Shown here: positions 19,651 through 31,200 of the stretch, piece by piece
How the letters are laid out: every line of letters starts with the position of its first letter
Position numbering within the stretch: position 1 is the stretch's first letter
Made by a program: the position numbers and the translations under genes
Source: Undaria pinnatifida
Lineage: Eukaryota > Sar > Phaeophyceae > Laminariales > Alariaceae
DNA: 64,000 nt
Direction of reading: 5' to 3'
Assembly (NCBI GenBank): GCA_012845835.1
Contig: JABAKD010000004.1
Coordinates: 4,186,265 to 4,250,264 of the forward strand
The notes under the pieces: model-generated
What the model saw: only the letters and a program-made list of their open reading frames with translations
Database searches by the model: none
What the model was told of the DNA's origin: nothing

Positions 19651-22600
19651 CTGTGCAGCAAGCAAGACCAGCGCGAATGCACCAATGCAGCATCGCAAGG
19701 GACGCAAGCGAAATACAGATTTCAAGTCAGCGGTGACGCATGGAAAAAAAAAAAACATTGGTTGAGTGGATATAGTCCCGTCAGCCTCGAACGTACAAAA
19801 ACACCAAGAGATCGCCCTGGCGAGTCGCAAGAGCTCTGGGGTAACAGTGGTTGAAAATTGAGACATTCCACAGTTCACGAACGCTGCCCACATGGGCTAT
19901 ACACGCCTTACCCATCTAAACACTCCTATACGCATCTATGGTTTTTACAATAGGCTGGACTAATTAACCCAGGCAGCTACCTTGACAACATTAACCCAGG
20001 CAGCTACCTTGACAACGCTATGAAAACGATTCGTCGCATCTGCAAGGCCACCAAAACTCGTCATCGAAAACAGGGACGATGATGCCCAAGTCTCGAGGTA
20101 CGCATTGATAGGGAGATCCACAAATGGTTGCGAGATAACTTGAACTCCTGGCTGCAATTATGCAAACATCATAGAATTCCAGATACACCATACGTAGCAC
20201 GTAAGGAGTAGGGTGGTACACATATCAAGTGTACAGCAGAACGTTTTAAACCTGTACTATTCTACGGTATACCAGGTTATAATACAAGGGGCGCTCGGCG
20301 GACTGGTGAGATGGGGCAAGCGGTTCCAGCATATGACGACCTATCAGTGGTGTAAGAGCTCCACACACCGTGTGGGTGTTCTTCGCAATAAACTCATCTT
20401 TCCAACCATCTTCAGGCTGGTTCAAGTCAAAAACCGGAAATTATTTCCCCGACATATGCCCCTCGCAATATCTAGCCAAAGGATAAATATTTGGTATCAT
20501 ACTGGCCCCCATGACCATGACCAGTGGAAGAAGGTGGCATGGCCAGTTTGTTTCTTAACGTCCTCGGGCTGTCTCTAGGAGAGACTCGTATAGACCAATG
20601 ACAGGCCTTCAAATTTCTCAATAAGGTTCAGGTTTTTTCCAGGCGGGGGCGAACAAAAAATTGTGCCGCATTTTACACGACCAGGTTGTAGATCCTCCAA
20701 GGCATGTCTGTAAATTTTTTCGCGCAAAAAAACGAATATCTCACCTGCCTATGTTCAACATTAAGCATAATCTAGCGAAAAAACTGGATCCTAGACTAAA
20801 ACCAAGTCATTTGCAGGCAATAAAGTTTCTCATTTTACGCACAAAAGTCCAAGTGTACACGCCGTTTTGAGATAGGACCCTGACATTTTGCACACGTGTT
20901 CTACATGCCCACCCCGAAGCCTGACCTCCGGGGGGGGGGGGATATTTTCCTTTTTTTTCGTCGAAAATGTTAGGTCTAAGGTGGTCCACACATTCCAAAA
21001 AATCTTGACATGAAGAAAAATCAGGTAAAAAAGAGGAAAAGCGCCCCCCCCGACAGGTGAGGTCTTCGCAACAGCATATGGAAGATGTGCAACATTTCAC
21101 GGTCTGAATCGAGAAAACGGCGTTCGCCGGGGAATACAAATCGGGCTTTAACTTGAACCAGCCGGTACATCCAGCACAGTCGAGTGCCCGTGCCAATGCC
21201 TTCTCCTAGAGAGACGAACTCTGGTCACAAATTCCAAACTAGACACACACTGCAAATACAGCAAGATGATTGCCATGCAAAGCCGAACGCAAGGAATTCG
21301 AGGGCGGAACATAAACATATGCAAGCCAGCACATCGGACTACATGCAAGGAATGAAGAAAAAATAAAAAAAGCAAGAGAAAAAGGAAGGCAGGGGCTCCA
21401 GAGAAGATGCACCCAGGAAGAACATTGAGCGAAACAAAACGAAAACGAAAACTAAACAGCCAGCAACAAAGCAGACGATTTTTTTTTTTTTTATCCTCCG
21501 GCGGATGGGGAAAAATAAAGCTTTAGCTCACCACACTTCCACGTATTTTCATACGCGTCGTGTGTCGATTTAACTCAGTTGCTTTCGCAGCCCAACGCTA
21601 GCTGGCGCACCCTTCGGGTCCCATTGTAGGTATAGCGTAAGCTGTCCCTATCAGTGGTCTTCGTTATAACCCCGGCCACCATCCAACCAGCGTCGAAGCC
21701 AGCAACCATACAGGGTTCCGAATGCACCTACTTTAGGAGTAGGAGCGTCGCCGCATGGTCTATCACCTGTTCCTGTCTCTGACGACAGTGGTGCTCGTAC
21801 CGTCATCGTCGCCCCCGTACCCAATACAAAACACGAACCTAAAATATAAACCAAGCAAAAAAATACAGACACCAAGCGTAAGACACCATCCAGCCTCCAA
21901 ACTGGTGCTGGAATGCAACTACATTAGGGTTGGGAGCATTGCTGCCTTTATTTGTTGCATCTTACGACGGCGGTGTCCATACCGACATCATCGCGTCCAT
22001 ATCCCCCAATGGTACCCAAAAGGAAACAGAGAGGGCAAAGCAAAAGGGAACACTGGTTAAGCAACAACCAGCATACCGGTGGTGGTAATACCGCAGTATC
22101 GGCCGGCACTGCGCTCCTGAGGGGATTGCACAGGGACGCCAAAACAAAAACAAACAAGAACAAAAGCGACAGGCTTTCAACCAAGCCCAAAACGAATCAG
22201 ATTTCAGGTAGTCGCAGCAGTTTCAAGTTACGTAGACAGGTTCTACCGACTCATTGGCCTGGTGCCTTGCCACCCTGTTTGCCGCCACCTTGCAATCTTC
22301 AACCGCGGTAGACCTATCCCGCCCCCCCTTTATCCCTTGGGCGCCATGCATCCGGGCTGCGCGGCGCTCTGAGCTCTTTGTAGCCCCCTCTACGCGCCAC
22401 CTGGCCATGAACCGTTCGGTTGCTTCGACGACCCCTCGGTACCACTTGCCTGCCTACTTTGGCGCATCAATCCACAGTACGGTTTCAACGCCAAAGTGCC
22501 GTGGGTGCAAAACAAATTATTTTGTTGCAGGTGAACAGCTGGCGGAAACTTTGCGTCGTTGATTGATTGTGCTCTGGCAGCTTTGTTCTGTCAACAGAAT

Positions 22601-22666
22601 GTCCTCGTTCTTTTTCGAGTATATACGAGCCCGAAATCCTCGTAAATAAAACAAAAAAATAATAAT
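19651..22666. other. HYPK-like intron, left part
   Basis: The intron of the minus-strand gene spans 19,651-24,123 (4,473 bp). This part holds a 27-bp tandem duplication at 19,966-20,019 (ttaacccaggcagctacctt), homopolymer runs (G at 20,930, T at 21,480) and two diverged copies of a ~190-bp segment around 21,710-21,840 and 21,900-22,020. No other exon of HYPK is needed, because exons 1 and 2 join in phase. Confidence 0.6.
22223..22500 (-). pseudogene. Coding-like relic, basic protein fragment
   Basis: A minus-strand frame reads WYRGVVEATERFMARWRVEG then an Arg/Lys/Ala-rich helical stretch, with an in-frame TAG only three codons upstream of WYRG and a further protein-like piece (VETVLWIDAPK) beyond that stop. 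It could be a decayed transposon gene inside the HYPK intron. The family is not recognised. Confidence 0.3.
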
Positions 22667-22952
22667 CACTTTTACTTTCCAGCTTCTGGAAAAGCCGTGG
22701 TCACACGAGTCGTCACTTCCCGTCAGTATGCGCAGCCATTTTTATTGCGCAGAGGGTTTGACATTGCCACTGCTCGTCGACTATCATCGATTTTTGCAAG
22801 CTCACCCTCTCGGCCTTTCCGCGAGCCAATTTTTGCCACAAGAAGAAGCCGCCTTGAGTACGTACGATTATGCATTCGAGGGGCTCGAATTCGCGAAATA
22901 GACATACGCAGTTTCCAGGTTCGCCTATTAATAGACGACCGGGGACGCCGGG
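22667..22952 (-). mobile_element. tRNA-derived SINE, diverged copy 2
   Basis: Same order of blocks as the other SINEs (cttttactttccagcttctgg, aaaagccgtggtcac, a cgcgcagagggtttg equivalent, a gaggggctcgaattcgcgaa box B region, gacgaccgggg head) but with many substitutions. It is the oldest-looking member here. Confidence 0.7.
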
Positions 22953-23025
22953 ATGTACGCAACAAAGGGAAACATATTTTATCGTGAACGCACCACATAT
23001 ATAATATATATATATATGTATATTT

Positions 23026-23134
23026 TTTTTTTCTTACACTTCTACTTTCCAGCTTCTGGACAAGCCGTGGTCACAGGTGTCGTCCCTACTTCCCCCCGGT
23101 TCTTGCCTTCAATTTTTATCGCGCATAGGGTTCA
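23026..23134 (-). mobile_element. SINE 3'-half fragment, copy 3
   Basis: Poly-T followed by acttctactttccagcttct through ggttcttgccttcaattttt to gcgcatagggttca, then an abrupt switch to a TA dinucleotide run. This is a 5'-truncated SINE, the usual product of incomplete target-primed reverse transcription. Confidence 0.8.
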
Positions 23135-23159
23135 TATATATATAAACTGATGTATTATT

Positions 23160-23410
23160 TCCAAAACCGTCACATTTATCCCCTCAAAATAATGTATAGT
23201 TTCCAGGCACATATTGAGCTGCCCCCCCCGCCCCCCCCCAACCCCCCCCCCCCCCCGCCCCCAATAATATACTGGTGCCAAAACCGTCAGATTTATCCCC
23301 TTGAAAGGATTTATAGCTTACGTGCACAAATTGCCCCCTTCCCCCCCCCCCCCCCCCCTCCAAACCCGCTCGCTTTTGACAAAACCAGGCCCCCCCGTCC
23401 TTCAAAACTC
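23160..23410. repeat. C-rich tracts with partial MITE-end duplications
   Basis: Two segments like the right end of the CAGCTGT MITE (ccgtcacatttatcccctca at 23,166 and ccgtcagatttatccccttg at 23,283) are each followed by long C runs (23,219-23,262; 23,338-23,358). The minus strand could form G-quadruplexes. The same association of this MITE end with a G/C run occurs at 29,580-29,660. Confidence 0.7.
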
Positions 23411-23474
23411 CGCCCCACCCCCCTCACCGGTTATTCGACTTACAAGATTCACTTGATAAAAGGATACATTTTCA

Positions 23475-23693
23475 CAGCTGTCAGATTTTGTCCCCCTCAG
23501 AAACGGGTTTTATAGTTTCCGCGCACAGACTGACTAAAATCATCCTGTTGACCCTGATAGCTACACTGTAGTTGCAAGGGGAGTCGCCGACCTATATCCT
23601 TAATGAGGACACACAACTCGTAATGCGCGCGATCGGAGTATCACACACAGCTTGCAAAGATGAGTTTCGACGAAATCTTCGATCTCACAGCTG
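23475..23693 (-). mobile_element. CAGCTGT-ended MITE, copy 3
   Basis: Inverted relative to copies 1 and 2. Ends cagctgtcagattt and gatctcacagctg. It abuts the SINE at 23,736 through a TA-repeat, in the same relative order as the pair at 29,029-29,578, which suggests the MITE-SINE pair was copied as one unit. Confidence 0.8.
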
Positions 23694-23735
23694 GAGTGTA
23701 TTTTCATTTTTTATAATATATATATATATATATAT

Positions 23736-24024
23736 CGCACACTTCTACTTTCCAGCTTCTGGACAAGCCGTGGTCACAGGTGTCGTCCCTTCCCCCCGGT
23801 TCTTGCCTTCAATTTTTATTGCGCATAGGGTTCGGCACTCCCACTGCTTGTCGATTTTTCATCGAGTGTTGCTAACGCACGCTCTCGCGCTTTCCGCAAG
23901 TCAATTTGTGCACATGAAAAAGTCCCAACAAATTTATACGAGTATGCACTCGACGGGGCTCGAACTCACGAAACTGACCTATACCAGGCTCGAGGTTAAC
24001 CTGACACGCCACCGGGGCGACCGG
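23736..24024 (-). mobile_element. tRNA-derived SINE, copy 4
   Basis: Full-length copy reading on the minus strand, head at 24,024 (accggggcgaccgg inverted), with box A and box B intact and a TA-rich tail. It sits in the HYPK-like intron, in gene orientation, only 100 bp from the exon 1 donor. Confidence 0.85.
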
Positions 24025-24123
24025 CATGTATATGATATACTCGTACGACGGACGACGAACAGGTTGTTTGCCACCTGTGTCGGTATTGGTTGCTGTAACC
24101 TGAAGCAAGGGCCACAGGCTCAC

Positions 24124-24269
24124 CTCGATTCGAAGGCGGGTAGTTGGGCTTGTGCCGGATCAGCTAAGCTCGAGAGCGCGTTTTGGGTTTGCTCTGTGTC
24201 CAGTTCCTTTTCCTCCACAAAATCGGTTACCTTTTCCAACGCCGCATTATGCTCCTCCACCTCTGTCAT
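24124..24269 (-). CDS. HYPK: HYPK-like protein, exon 1 (N-terminus)
   Basis: Start ATG at 24,267-24,269, donor TCGAG|gtgagc at 24,124 (phase 2). It encodes MTEVEEHNAALEKVTDFVEE then KELDTEQTQNALSSLADPAQ and ends at Ala-Phe-Glu-Ser. This matches the conserved N-terminal helix of HYPK (pattern A-x-L-E-[RK]-V-T-D-[YF]-x-E-E-K-E-[IL]), the segment that contacts the NatA catalytic subunit in characterised homologues. Joined to exon 2 the protein is 98 residues, shorter than the ~129 of human HYPK, and lacks its Lys/Glu-rich linker. No promoter motif was identified upstream. Confidence 0.82.
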
Positions 24270-25002
24270 TGCTTGATATATCGACCTCCTGAACCTGCAG
24301 TCGACGGCGCGAGGATTGGATCAACAGTAACCAAGGCCACCTAATATTTCCTTACTAAAATACGAGAGAAACCACCCCCCGTGATAAACCTAGCAGAAAC
24401 TAATTTACTAAACCATTACAGCATCACCAGGGTTCGTTAGATACCACCCGATCGCAGGGAACCACCCCAAGCTATAAAAAAAAATAGCAATACTTGAAGT
24501 ATGCACTGCTGTTGCTCTCGCTATCAATAAAGGAACTCCCGCTGGTTGATATTTGTAACTGTCGTCAACTGCGTGCGTTGGTGGGAACCAGGAAAGACTC
24601 AACCTAACCCAAAGCCGCAACGTACTCCAACAAAATGTTTGGCTGTCAATGAGCGTTGGTATGTGCGTCCCAAAGTAATTTTGAATGCTCTATTTTGGGT
24701 CGTCGGGTGGCACATGGACCACGGAAAATCGGGACTCGAGCCTGGAAATGAGAAAAGATCCCCTATTTTCAGGGCTTCTCACGAATCAGGAGGGTTTAAA
24801 AACCTCACGGGTCGGGTAGGGTCGGGTTGGGTCGGGTCAAGAGGTTTTACAATTTAACGTGTCGGGAGTGGTCGGGTCGGGTCAAGAGGTTTCAAAATCT
24901 CACGGATCGGGTCGGGTCGGGTCAAGAGGTTCGGAAATCTTGCGGGTCGGGTCGGGACGGGTCAAGAGGTATCGAAAATTGCAGGGCTTTTCACGGGTCG
25001 GG

Positions 25003-25078
25003 TCAAATCTCGCGGGTCGGGTCGGGTCGGGTCGGGTCAGCTGACCCGACCCGACCCGCGAGATTTTCGAGACGTCTT
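25003..25078. repeat. Perfect palindrome of GGGTC/GACCC repeats
   Basis: Centred between 25,040 and 25,041 on AGCT, with arms cgggtcgggtcgggtc and its exact complement. The repeat orientation flips here from GGGTC to GACCC. It can form a strong hairpin close to the left end of the inner hAT-like element. Confidence 0.9.
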
Positions 25079-25560
25079 GACCCGACCCGACCCGACCCGC
25101 GAGATTTTCGAGACGTCTTGACCCGACCCGACCCGACCCGCGAGATTTTCGAGATGTCTTGACCCGACCCGACCCGACCCGCGAGATTTTGAAATCGTCC
25201 TGACCCGACCCGACCCGACCCGCGACAATCCGGGTGACCCGCGAGATTCGGGTCGTCTGGCGGGTCACGTGAACTTGACCCGTGACATTTCTCACGAGTC
25301 AAAGTCAAAAGTCACGGGTCAAAGCATGTATACCTCGGTCGGTTGGTTGGTCCTTGGTCCCTCGTACTTTTCCCAGTATGTCGTGTTCTCTGCGTTCTTT
25401 ACCGGCATTGTTTGCAGCTGATGATTATGTCATGTGGTGTGCGCGCGAGGAATAGGAAAGAAACCGCAACCCACATGCATGGAAATGCCCGTAACGTTAG
25501 ACCACCGGGTCGACCCGACGAGCGACCCGACGAGCGAGCTAGTTATAATTTACAAGTGAA

Positions 25561-25731
25561 TCTCCGGCCCCGGCAAGCAGCCTAGCTGAGCCGCCTCCGG
25601 CAGCAAGCCCACAACTGGGGCGGTGGATCTGTCAGCAGGGGGTGCGATCCGCGAGGATGCGTTGTCTGCTGCTGCTGGTGCTTGCTGCTGCCAGGGTGCT
25701 GCTGCTGCCGTGCTGCTGCTGCTGCTGCTGC

Positions 25732-25764
<33 letters not shown>

Positions 25765-26200
25765 GCTGCCGCTGCTGCTTCGACAACGGCTGCTCTTCTT
25801 CTTGGTTTTTTACGTTTGGTCACATTTCGTACTGGTATGATAATTCTCGAGCTAGCTACTACTACTACGACTACTACTACTACACTGCTGTATCTAGCTT
25901 CTATCTGTGCAGTCTCCAGCCCCGGCAAGCAGCCTAGCTGAGCCGCCTCCGGCAGCAAGCCCACAACTGGGGCGGTGGGTCTGTTAGCAGGGGCTGCGAT
26001 CCGCGAGAATCCGGGGTCTGCTACTGGTACTTGCTGCTGCCAGTGCTGCTGCTGCTGCTGCTGCTGCTGCTTCGACGACGACTGCCCTTCCTTGCCTTTT
26101 TACGTTTGGTCACTTTTCGTACTGGTATGACCGTAATATTACTGCTGTTGTTACGGCTTCAGTACGTACGGGATTCGCGTCACACTGCTGTATGCCTTGT
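25561..26200. repeat. ~353-bp tandem duplication with CTG runs
   Basis: The block starting ccccggcaagcagcctagct recurs at 25,920. Both copies go through gccgcctccggcagcaagcc, acaactggggcggtg, a CTG expansion (about 25,665-25,770 and 26,040-26,070) and tttttacgtttggtcac. The CTG tract lengths differ between copies, as expected for slippage. Confidence 0.9.
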
Positions 26201-27399
26201 TACGAGTAGCTAGGGGTACTGCCTGGTGATTGTTCTGCACGCTGTGATGACATATGATCGGAGCATCGGCACGAGGGAGGCAGGAAGCCGAAATGTTTGT
26301 ATTTTATTGTCGGACCCGCGGGCCCGACCCGCGGGGCGCCTACACGGCATCAACGTGGCTCTCACCTGTAAGTTTGAAAAAGGCGGATCCGCCGGCTAGA
26401 TCTGCGGGTTGGACGCGCGGGTCAGCCCAAAACAACTCACGGGTCATTATGGCTTGACCCGCGAAGTTTCCCGTATCTCGCGGGTCATGACCCGACCCGA
26501 CCCGCGAGATTTTGAAAACCTCTTGACCCGACCCGACCCGACCCGCGAGATTTTGAAGCCTTTTGACCCGACCCGACCCGACCCGCGAGATTTTGAAAAC
26601 CTCTTGACCCGACCCGACCCGACCCGTGAGATTTTAAAACGTAATGACCCGACCCGACCCGACCCGCGAGATTTTGAAAACCCCTTGACCCGACCCGCGG
26701 GTCGGGTCATGACCCGTGAAAAGCCCTGGAAAATTGGCGGGTCGAGTCAGATCATAACCCGCCAAACCCGCGAAATACGGTTCATGTCACGGGTCAAGCC
26801 AATTTGGCCCGAGAGTTGTTTCCTTCTGGCCCGCGGGTAGGACTCGTAGATCTGACCCGCTGATCCAACACCTTTAAGCCTTACTATTTCCTATCCGACG
26901 GCCTCTGATGTGGTGCTGATAATTTTTTGTGTTATGTCCTTACATGAAATGAAAATATTCACGTCCAAATCTATCCATACCCTCATCACTGCGGCGTACA
27001 AAAACACACAAAAACACACATAAATTTCCAAAAGACAACCCGTGGGTCAGATTCACGGATCGAACCGTGGGTCGGGAGCAAAAAACTCGCGGGTCAAGGT
27101 AACCCGACCCGCGACATGACCTGTTCTCACGGGTCATTCGGAGCCCGACGGGTCGGGTCGAGTCGGGTCGGGTCAAGAGGTGTTCAAACTCTCACAGGTC
27201 AGGTCGGGTCGGGTCGTAGAGTTTTGGAATCTCGCGGGGGTCTGATCGGGTTGGGTCAGGAGGTTTAGAAATCTCACGGGGTCGGGTCGGATTGAGTCAG
27301 AAGGTTCTTGTAATCTCATGGGTCGGGTCGCACCTGACCCGAGCCGACTCAAACCGACCCATGAGGTTTGACCGGACCCGTGAAATGCCCTGCTATTTT

Positions 27400-28097
27400 G
27401 GTTGGGTGCGGTCGGAAAATAGAAACCCCACCACCTGGGGTGGATTCTTACGCAAAATAGAGTAGTCGTATAATACGTACTGCAGTTGTATACCTGTCTA
27501 GTGCTTAGAACACCAACGGTGTTGACTACAAAAAAAGGTGTCCTAACCTTCGTCTGAATATCCAATATAGCCCTGTTCCCACTCCCTCTCGTATGTCAAC
27601 AGGCATCCAGAATCCAGCACTCTAGACTATATACGTACCGTTCGTGGTACGGAACCAGGGGATACAATTTGTGTCCAGCTTGTTCATCCAATACCACAGC
27701 TATCTTATCTGCGGAAGCTCTTCTCAAAGAATTCCGGTGCACACTTAGTACGTTGTCTCACCGGCCAGCCGCCTAGAGTCTCGCCTCTCTGTCCTGGTAT
27801 TTCTATGGTCCATCATGCGGTGATGCGGTGAATACTGATTAGGCTTTCTCCCCTATGGGAAATCCGCCTAAACAACATTGAAACCCAAGTCACGCCCGAT
27901 CTTCCGCGAGGACTAAACAGACCCAAGGATGAGTGTGGATCGAGATATCGAGATCAGCAGACCAGCGGTCAACTCAACATCACGAGCCCAACAGGCTTGA
28001 ACAAGACTTCATTCGGAAATATCAACTGCCCTCGGCCGATCCGTACGAATGTCGAGGTGATTCCCGAACGGGACCAACACGCAAGCGTTTAGTCGTC
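27400..28097 (+). promoter_or_regulatory. Upstream/5' region of the CEP164-like gene, with a possible uORF
   Basis: There is no repeat and no recognisable TATA or initiator in this stretch, so the transcription start is unknown. The first ATG in the proximal region, at 27,929, opens a 23-codon frame ending at 27,998-28,000, upstream of and out of frame with the chosen start at 28,098. If transcribed it would act as an upstream ORF. In the main frame no stop occurs back to 27,933, but the only in-frame ATG is 28,098. Confidence 0.35.
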
Positions 28098-28223
28098 ATG
28101 AACGGATCCAGCGGAGTTTCAAATTCTACTACAACGGCCGATGGGGCACCCGTGGGACATGGCATTGCGGGAGACAGCATCGTGTTGGAGGAGGAGATTG
28201 ACCCCAATTATGTCCCTACACAG
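28098..28223 (+). CDS. CEP164: CEP164-like exon 1
   Basis: 42 codons from ATG 28,098, ending ACACAG|gtatgg (phase 0). A Ser/Thr/Gly-rich leader is followed by IVLEEEIDPNYVPTQ, the conserved CEP164 N-terminal motif. Intron 1 is 129 bp. Confidence 0.9.
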
Positions 28224-31200
28224 GTATGGGGTGCAGATGCCATCGATCAGGCGCTCAGGTGCTCAGTATCCAGACGTTTTGTTTCGCTTGTTCAGCATTG
28301 ATGAACAGCAGTAACCACGGCTGGGCTTTCCCCCTTGCTTACCAATCATTAGGATGAAGTCCGTGAGTACGCCAAATGGCTTGGAATGGAGCTTGAGGAC
28401 GACCGAGGCCTGTTTTGGATTGCCAAGGAGGGACTCAAAGCACCCCTGCCAGATAATTGGAAGCCTTGCAAGACTGTAGACACGGAAGAGATCTACTACT
28501 TCAATTTTGCAACGGGTAAGTAAGAGCGCAACGTGCAACGTTCTGACTTCCGAGAGCGAGAATCATTGATACCTGGTCAGCCTGCACCAAAGAGATTCAA
28601 AAACGTTCCCATTATTTTACGTAATACATCTTGAGTACATGGTTCCCCTCCGGGAAGTGCTGGGGAGTAGAGCAAGGACACATTATAATCACTACGGGAC
28701 GCAATGACCATTGCATATGTTTTACATACAAAAAAAAAATGCCCGAAAAAATAATGAATTCGCATTTTACCCGCAGTACTTCTTCTTGGGTGTACTCATC
28801 AGCAGTACGTTTAGCACTTTTGGGGTACTCGATATAGACGTGCCCACGACCGATCTGTTTTTGAGAAACTACACACAACACCACTTGACAACACACAAAA
28901 CTTTTGCACCATACAGTATGATATGTATAAGTTCGAGAAGAGCGTCACACTTCGAACTCCAGCTTAGGGACCGCCAGGAAGCGAAAAGGGGCACGTGTGG
29001 CGTGGGATGCGGCATACTGTAGAATATAGCCGGTCGCCCCGGTGGCGTATCAGGTTATCCTCGAGCCTGGTATAGGTCAGTTTCGTGAGTTCAAATCCCC
29101 CCAAGTGCATACTCGTATAAATTCGTGGGGACTTTTTCTTGCGCACAAATTGACTTGCGGAAAACGCGAGAGCGTGAGTGAGCAACACTCGATGAAAAAT
29201 CGACGAGCAGTGGGATTGCTGAACCCTATGCGCGATTAAAATTGAAGGCAAGAACCGGGGGGAAGGGACGACACCTGTAACCACGGCTTGTCCAGAAGCT
29301 GGAAAGTAGATGTGTGCGAAAAGAAATATATATATATTATAAAAATTAAAATACACTCCAGCTGTGAGATCGAAGAATTCGTCGAAACTCATCTTTGCAA
29401 GCTGTGTGTGATACTCCGATCGCGCGCATTACGGGTTGTGTGTCCTCATTAAGGATATAGGTCGGCGACTCCCCTTACAGCTACAGTGTAGCTATCAGGG
29501 TCAACAGGATGATTTTAGTCAGTCTGTGCGCGGAAACTATAAAACCCGTTTCTGAGGGGGACAAAATCTGACAGCTGTGAAGGGAAAGGGGGGGCCTGGT
29601 TTTGATCAAAAGCGAGCGGGTTTGGAGGGGGGCGGGGGGGGGGGGGGGGGGGGGGGGAAGGGGCAATATATATACAAGATTCCCCTCCGGGAAGTGCCTA
29701 AGGGAGTGGCGCAAGAACGAAACCCAAACATCCAACATCTGACTGTCTGTGGGCAAATAAGATGTACCTGGTGGTAATGAAAGCTATGTTCTTGTCCGCA
29801 GCTCGAGAAGCGGAGTGTGGGGAGGCGCCCTCCCGGGTACGGCTCGCTCTCTCGCCGTCGTGGTGGAGAACATTAAATAAGTGGTAATCCCATCACAGTA
29901 CGTACGTGTCCAGCGCCAGTACTCGTACGATGGGGACTTTTTATACGGGCGACTCTTATGCAGTAAAATTTGCGTGGGTAAAAAATATAAGGACGAATGA
30001 GTGGATTTTCAACTGGCAAAAAAACAAATCAGCGGTTGTTTCGTGCGCCGTCTTTCTATCGTGGTTTTGATGTTTTCTCTTTGTTCCCTGTTGTTTCGTA
30101 TGGAAATCAGCAATTTCAGAATAGGTACTCTTCGTGTCTTGTTGAGCCAGATATTGAACTTAACGACGAGTGATACACGCCAGGATGGGCAATCATCCCC
30201 TTCACCGCCAGTTCGTCGCAGAGAGTGCGCGAAATGAGGAACTGTAGAGCTTATATTGTCGCTGAGACAGAGAAGCCCTTTCTCATGGAGCATCAGCGCC
30301 TATATCCACTGCTGTTTGCTTTTTATAGTTTGTCAAGAAAAGATACGCTGGGTTGTTTTTTAGATCGTCGTCCGATTCAAAATCGCCCCCTCGTAGAGAC
30401 GAAAGCAACTCGACTCAGCATAGCGAAGACTCGCCACGCGCACATACATGATGTGTCCTACTACTGCTGCTGTGCGGCAAGGTTGTACACGTAGCGTTGT
30501 GCTGTTCTCATGTTGTCTGGTCCCTGTCATCTGTGGTGTGAGCAAAATCTCCGACCCATAACATTACCCCTCCGTGATGTACCTGGTACGTAAAAACACT
30601 CTGTCTACTTGGACGTAAATGTAAGGATGGGTTCATAGATAAATTACCATCAGAAAGTTTTCTATATTACTGCCCAAATTGGCGCAATCTATGGACATGC
30701 AATGGAGATGCGCACGAAGTGGCAGCACAGGGGTATGATGGGGTGACAAATGCCACGCTCTTATCAAAGAATCAGCTACTACAACAGCAGCCACACGCGC
30801 ATAGAGTTGCAAGCTGCTGATGCTAGGAGGCTGGACCGCTGCTGGGCGGCAGGATCGTAGCGTGGTGCCATCAGCGCCTATATCCACTGCTGTTTGCTTT
30901 TTGTAGTCAAGCAAAATTACGCTGGATTGTTTTGATCGATTCAAAATCGTCCCCTCGCGGAGACGAAAGCAACTCGCCTCAGCATAGCGAGGACTCGCTA
31001 CGCGCATGTACATGATGTATCCCACTACTGCTGCTGTGCGGTAGGGTTGTACACGTAGCGTTGTGCCGTCCTCATGTTTGGTACCTGTCATCTGTGGCGT
31101 GAGCAAAATCTCCGACACAAAACAATATCCCTTTGGTATGTAGTACGGAAAAATACTGCCTCTTTGGACGTAAATGTAAGGATGGGTTAGTATATCAATT

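Larger units (their letters stand above)
24982..26728. mobile_element. Inner hAT-like element, exact 8-bp target duplication
   Basis: The termini are a perfect 18-bp inverted repeat CAGGGCTTTTCACGGGTC. The flanking octamer GAAAATTG is identical on both sides (24,974-24,981 and 26,729-26,736). Subterminal arrays of cccgacccgacccgcgagat occupy 25,045-25,230 and 26,460-26,700. The 1,747-bp element has no transposase frame and carries duplicated CTG-rich segments in its centre. It inserted into a relative of itself. Confidence 0.92.
24770..27392. mobile_element. Outer hAT-like element with GGGTC subterminal arrays
   Basis: Left end CAGGGCTTCTCACGAATC at 24,770. The right end, inverted, is CAGGGCATTTCACGGGTC ending at 27,392. 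The flanks share CTATTTT directly outside both ends (24,763-24,769 and 27,393-27,399). The subterminal regions are gggtcgggtcgggtc arrays with AT-rich spacers (24,800-24,970; 27,130-27,370). It is interrupted by the inner element, and without that element it would be about 870 bp. No transposase is present. Confidence 0.8.

Noticed and set aside
25550-25964. Poly-Ala/Ser/Leu frames in CTG runs
   Set aside because: Trinucleotide runs open several frames on both strands; they lie inside a transposon.
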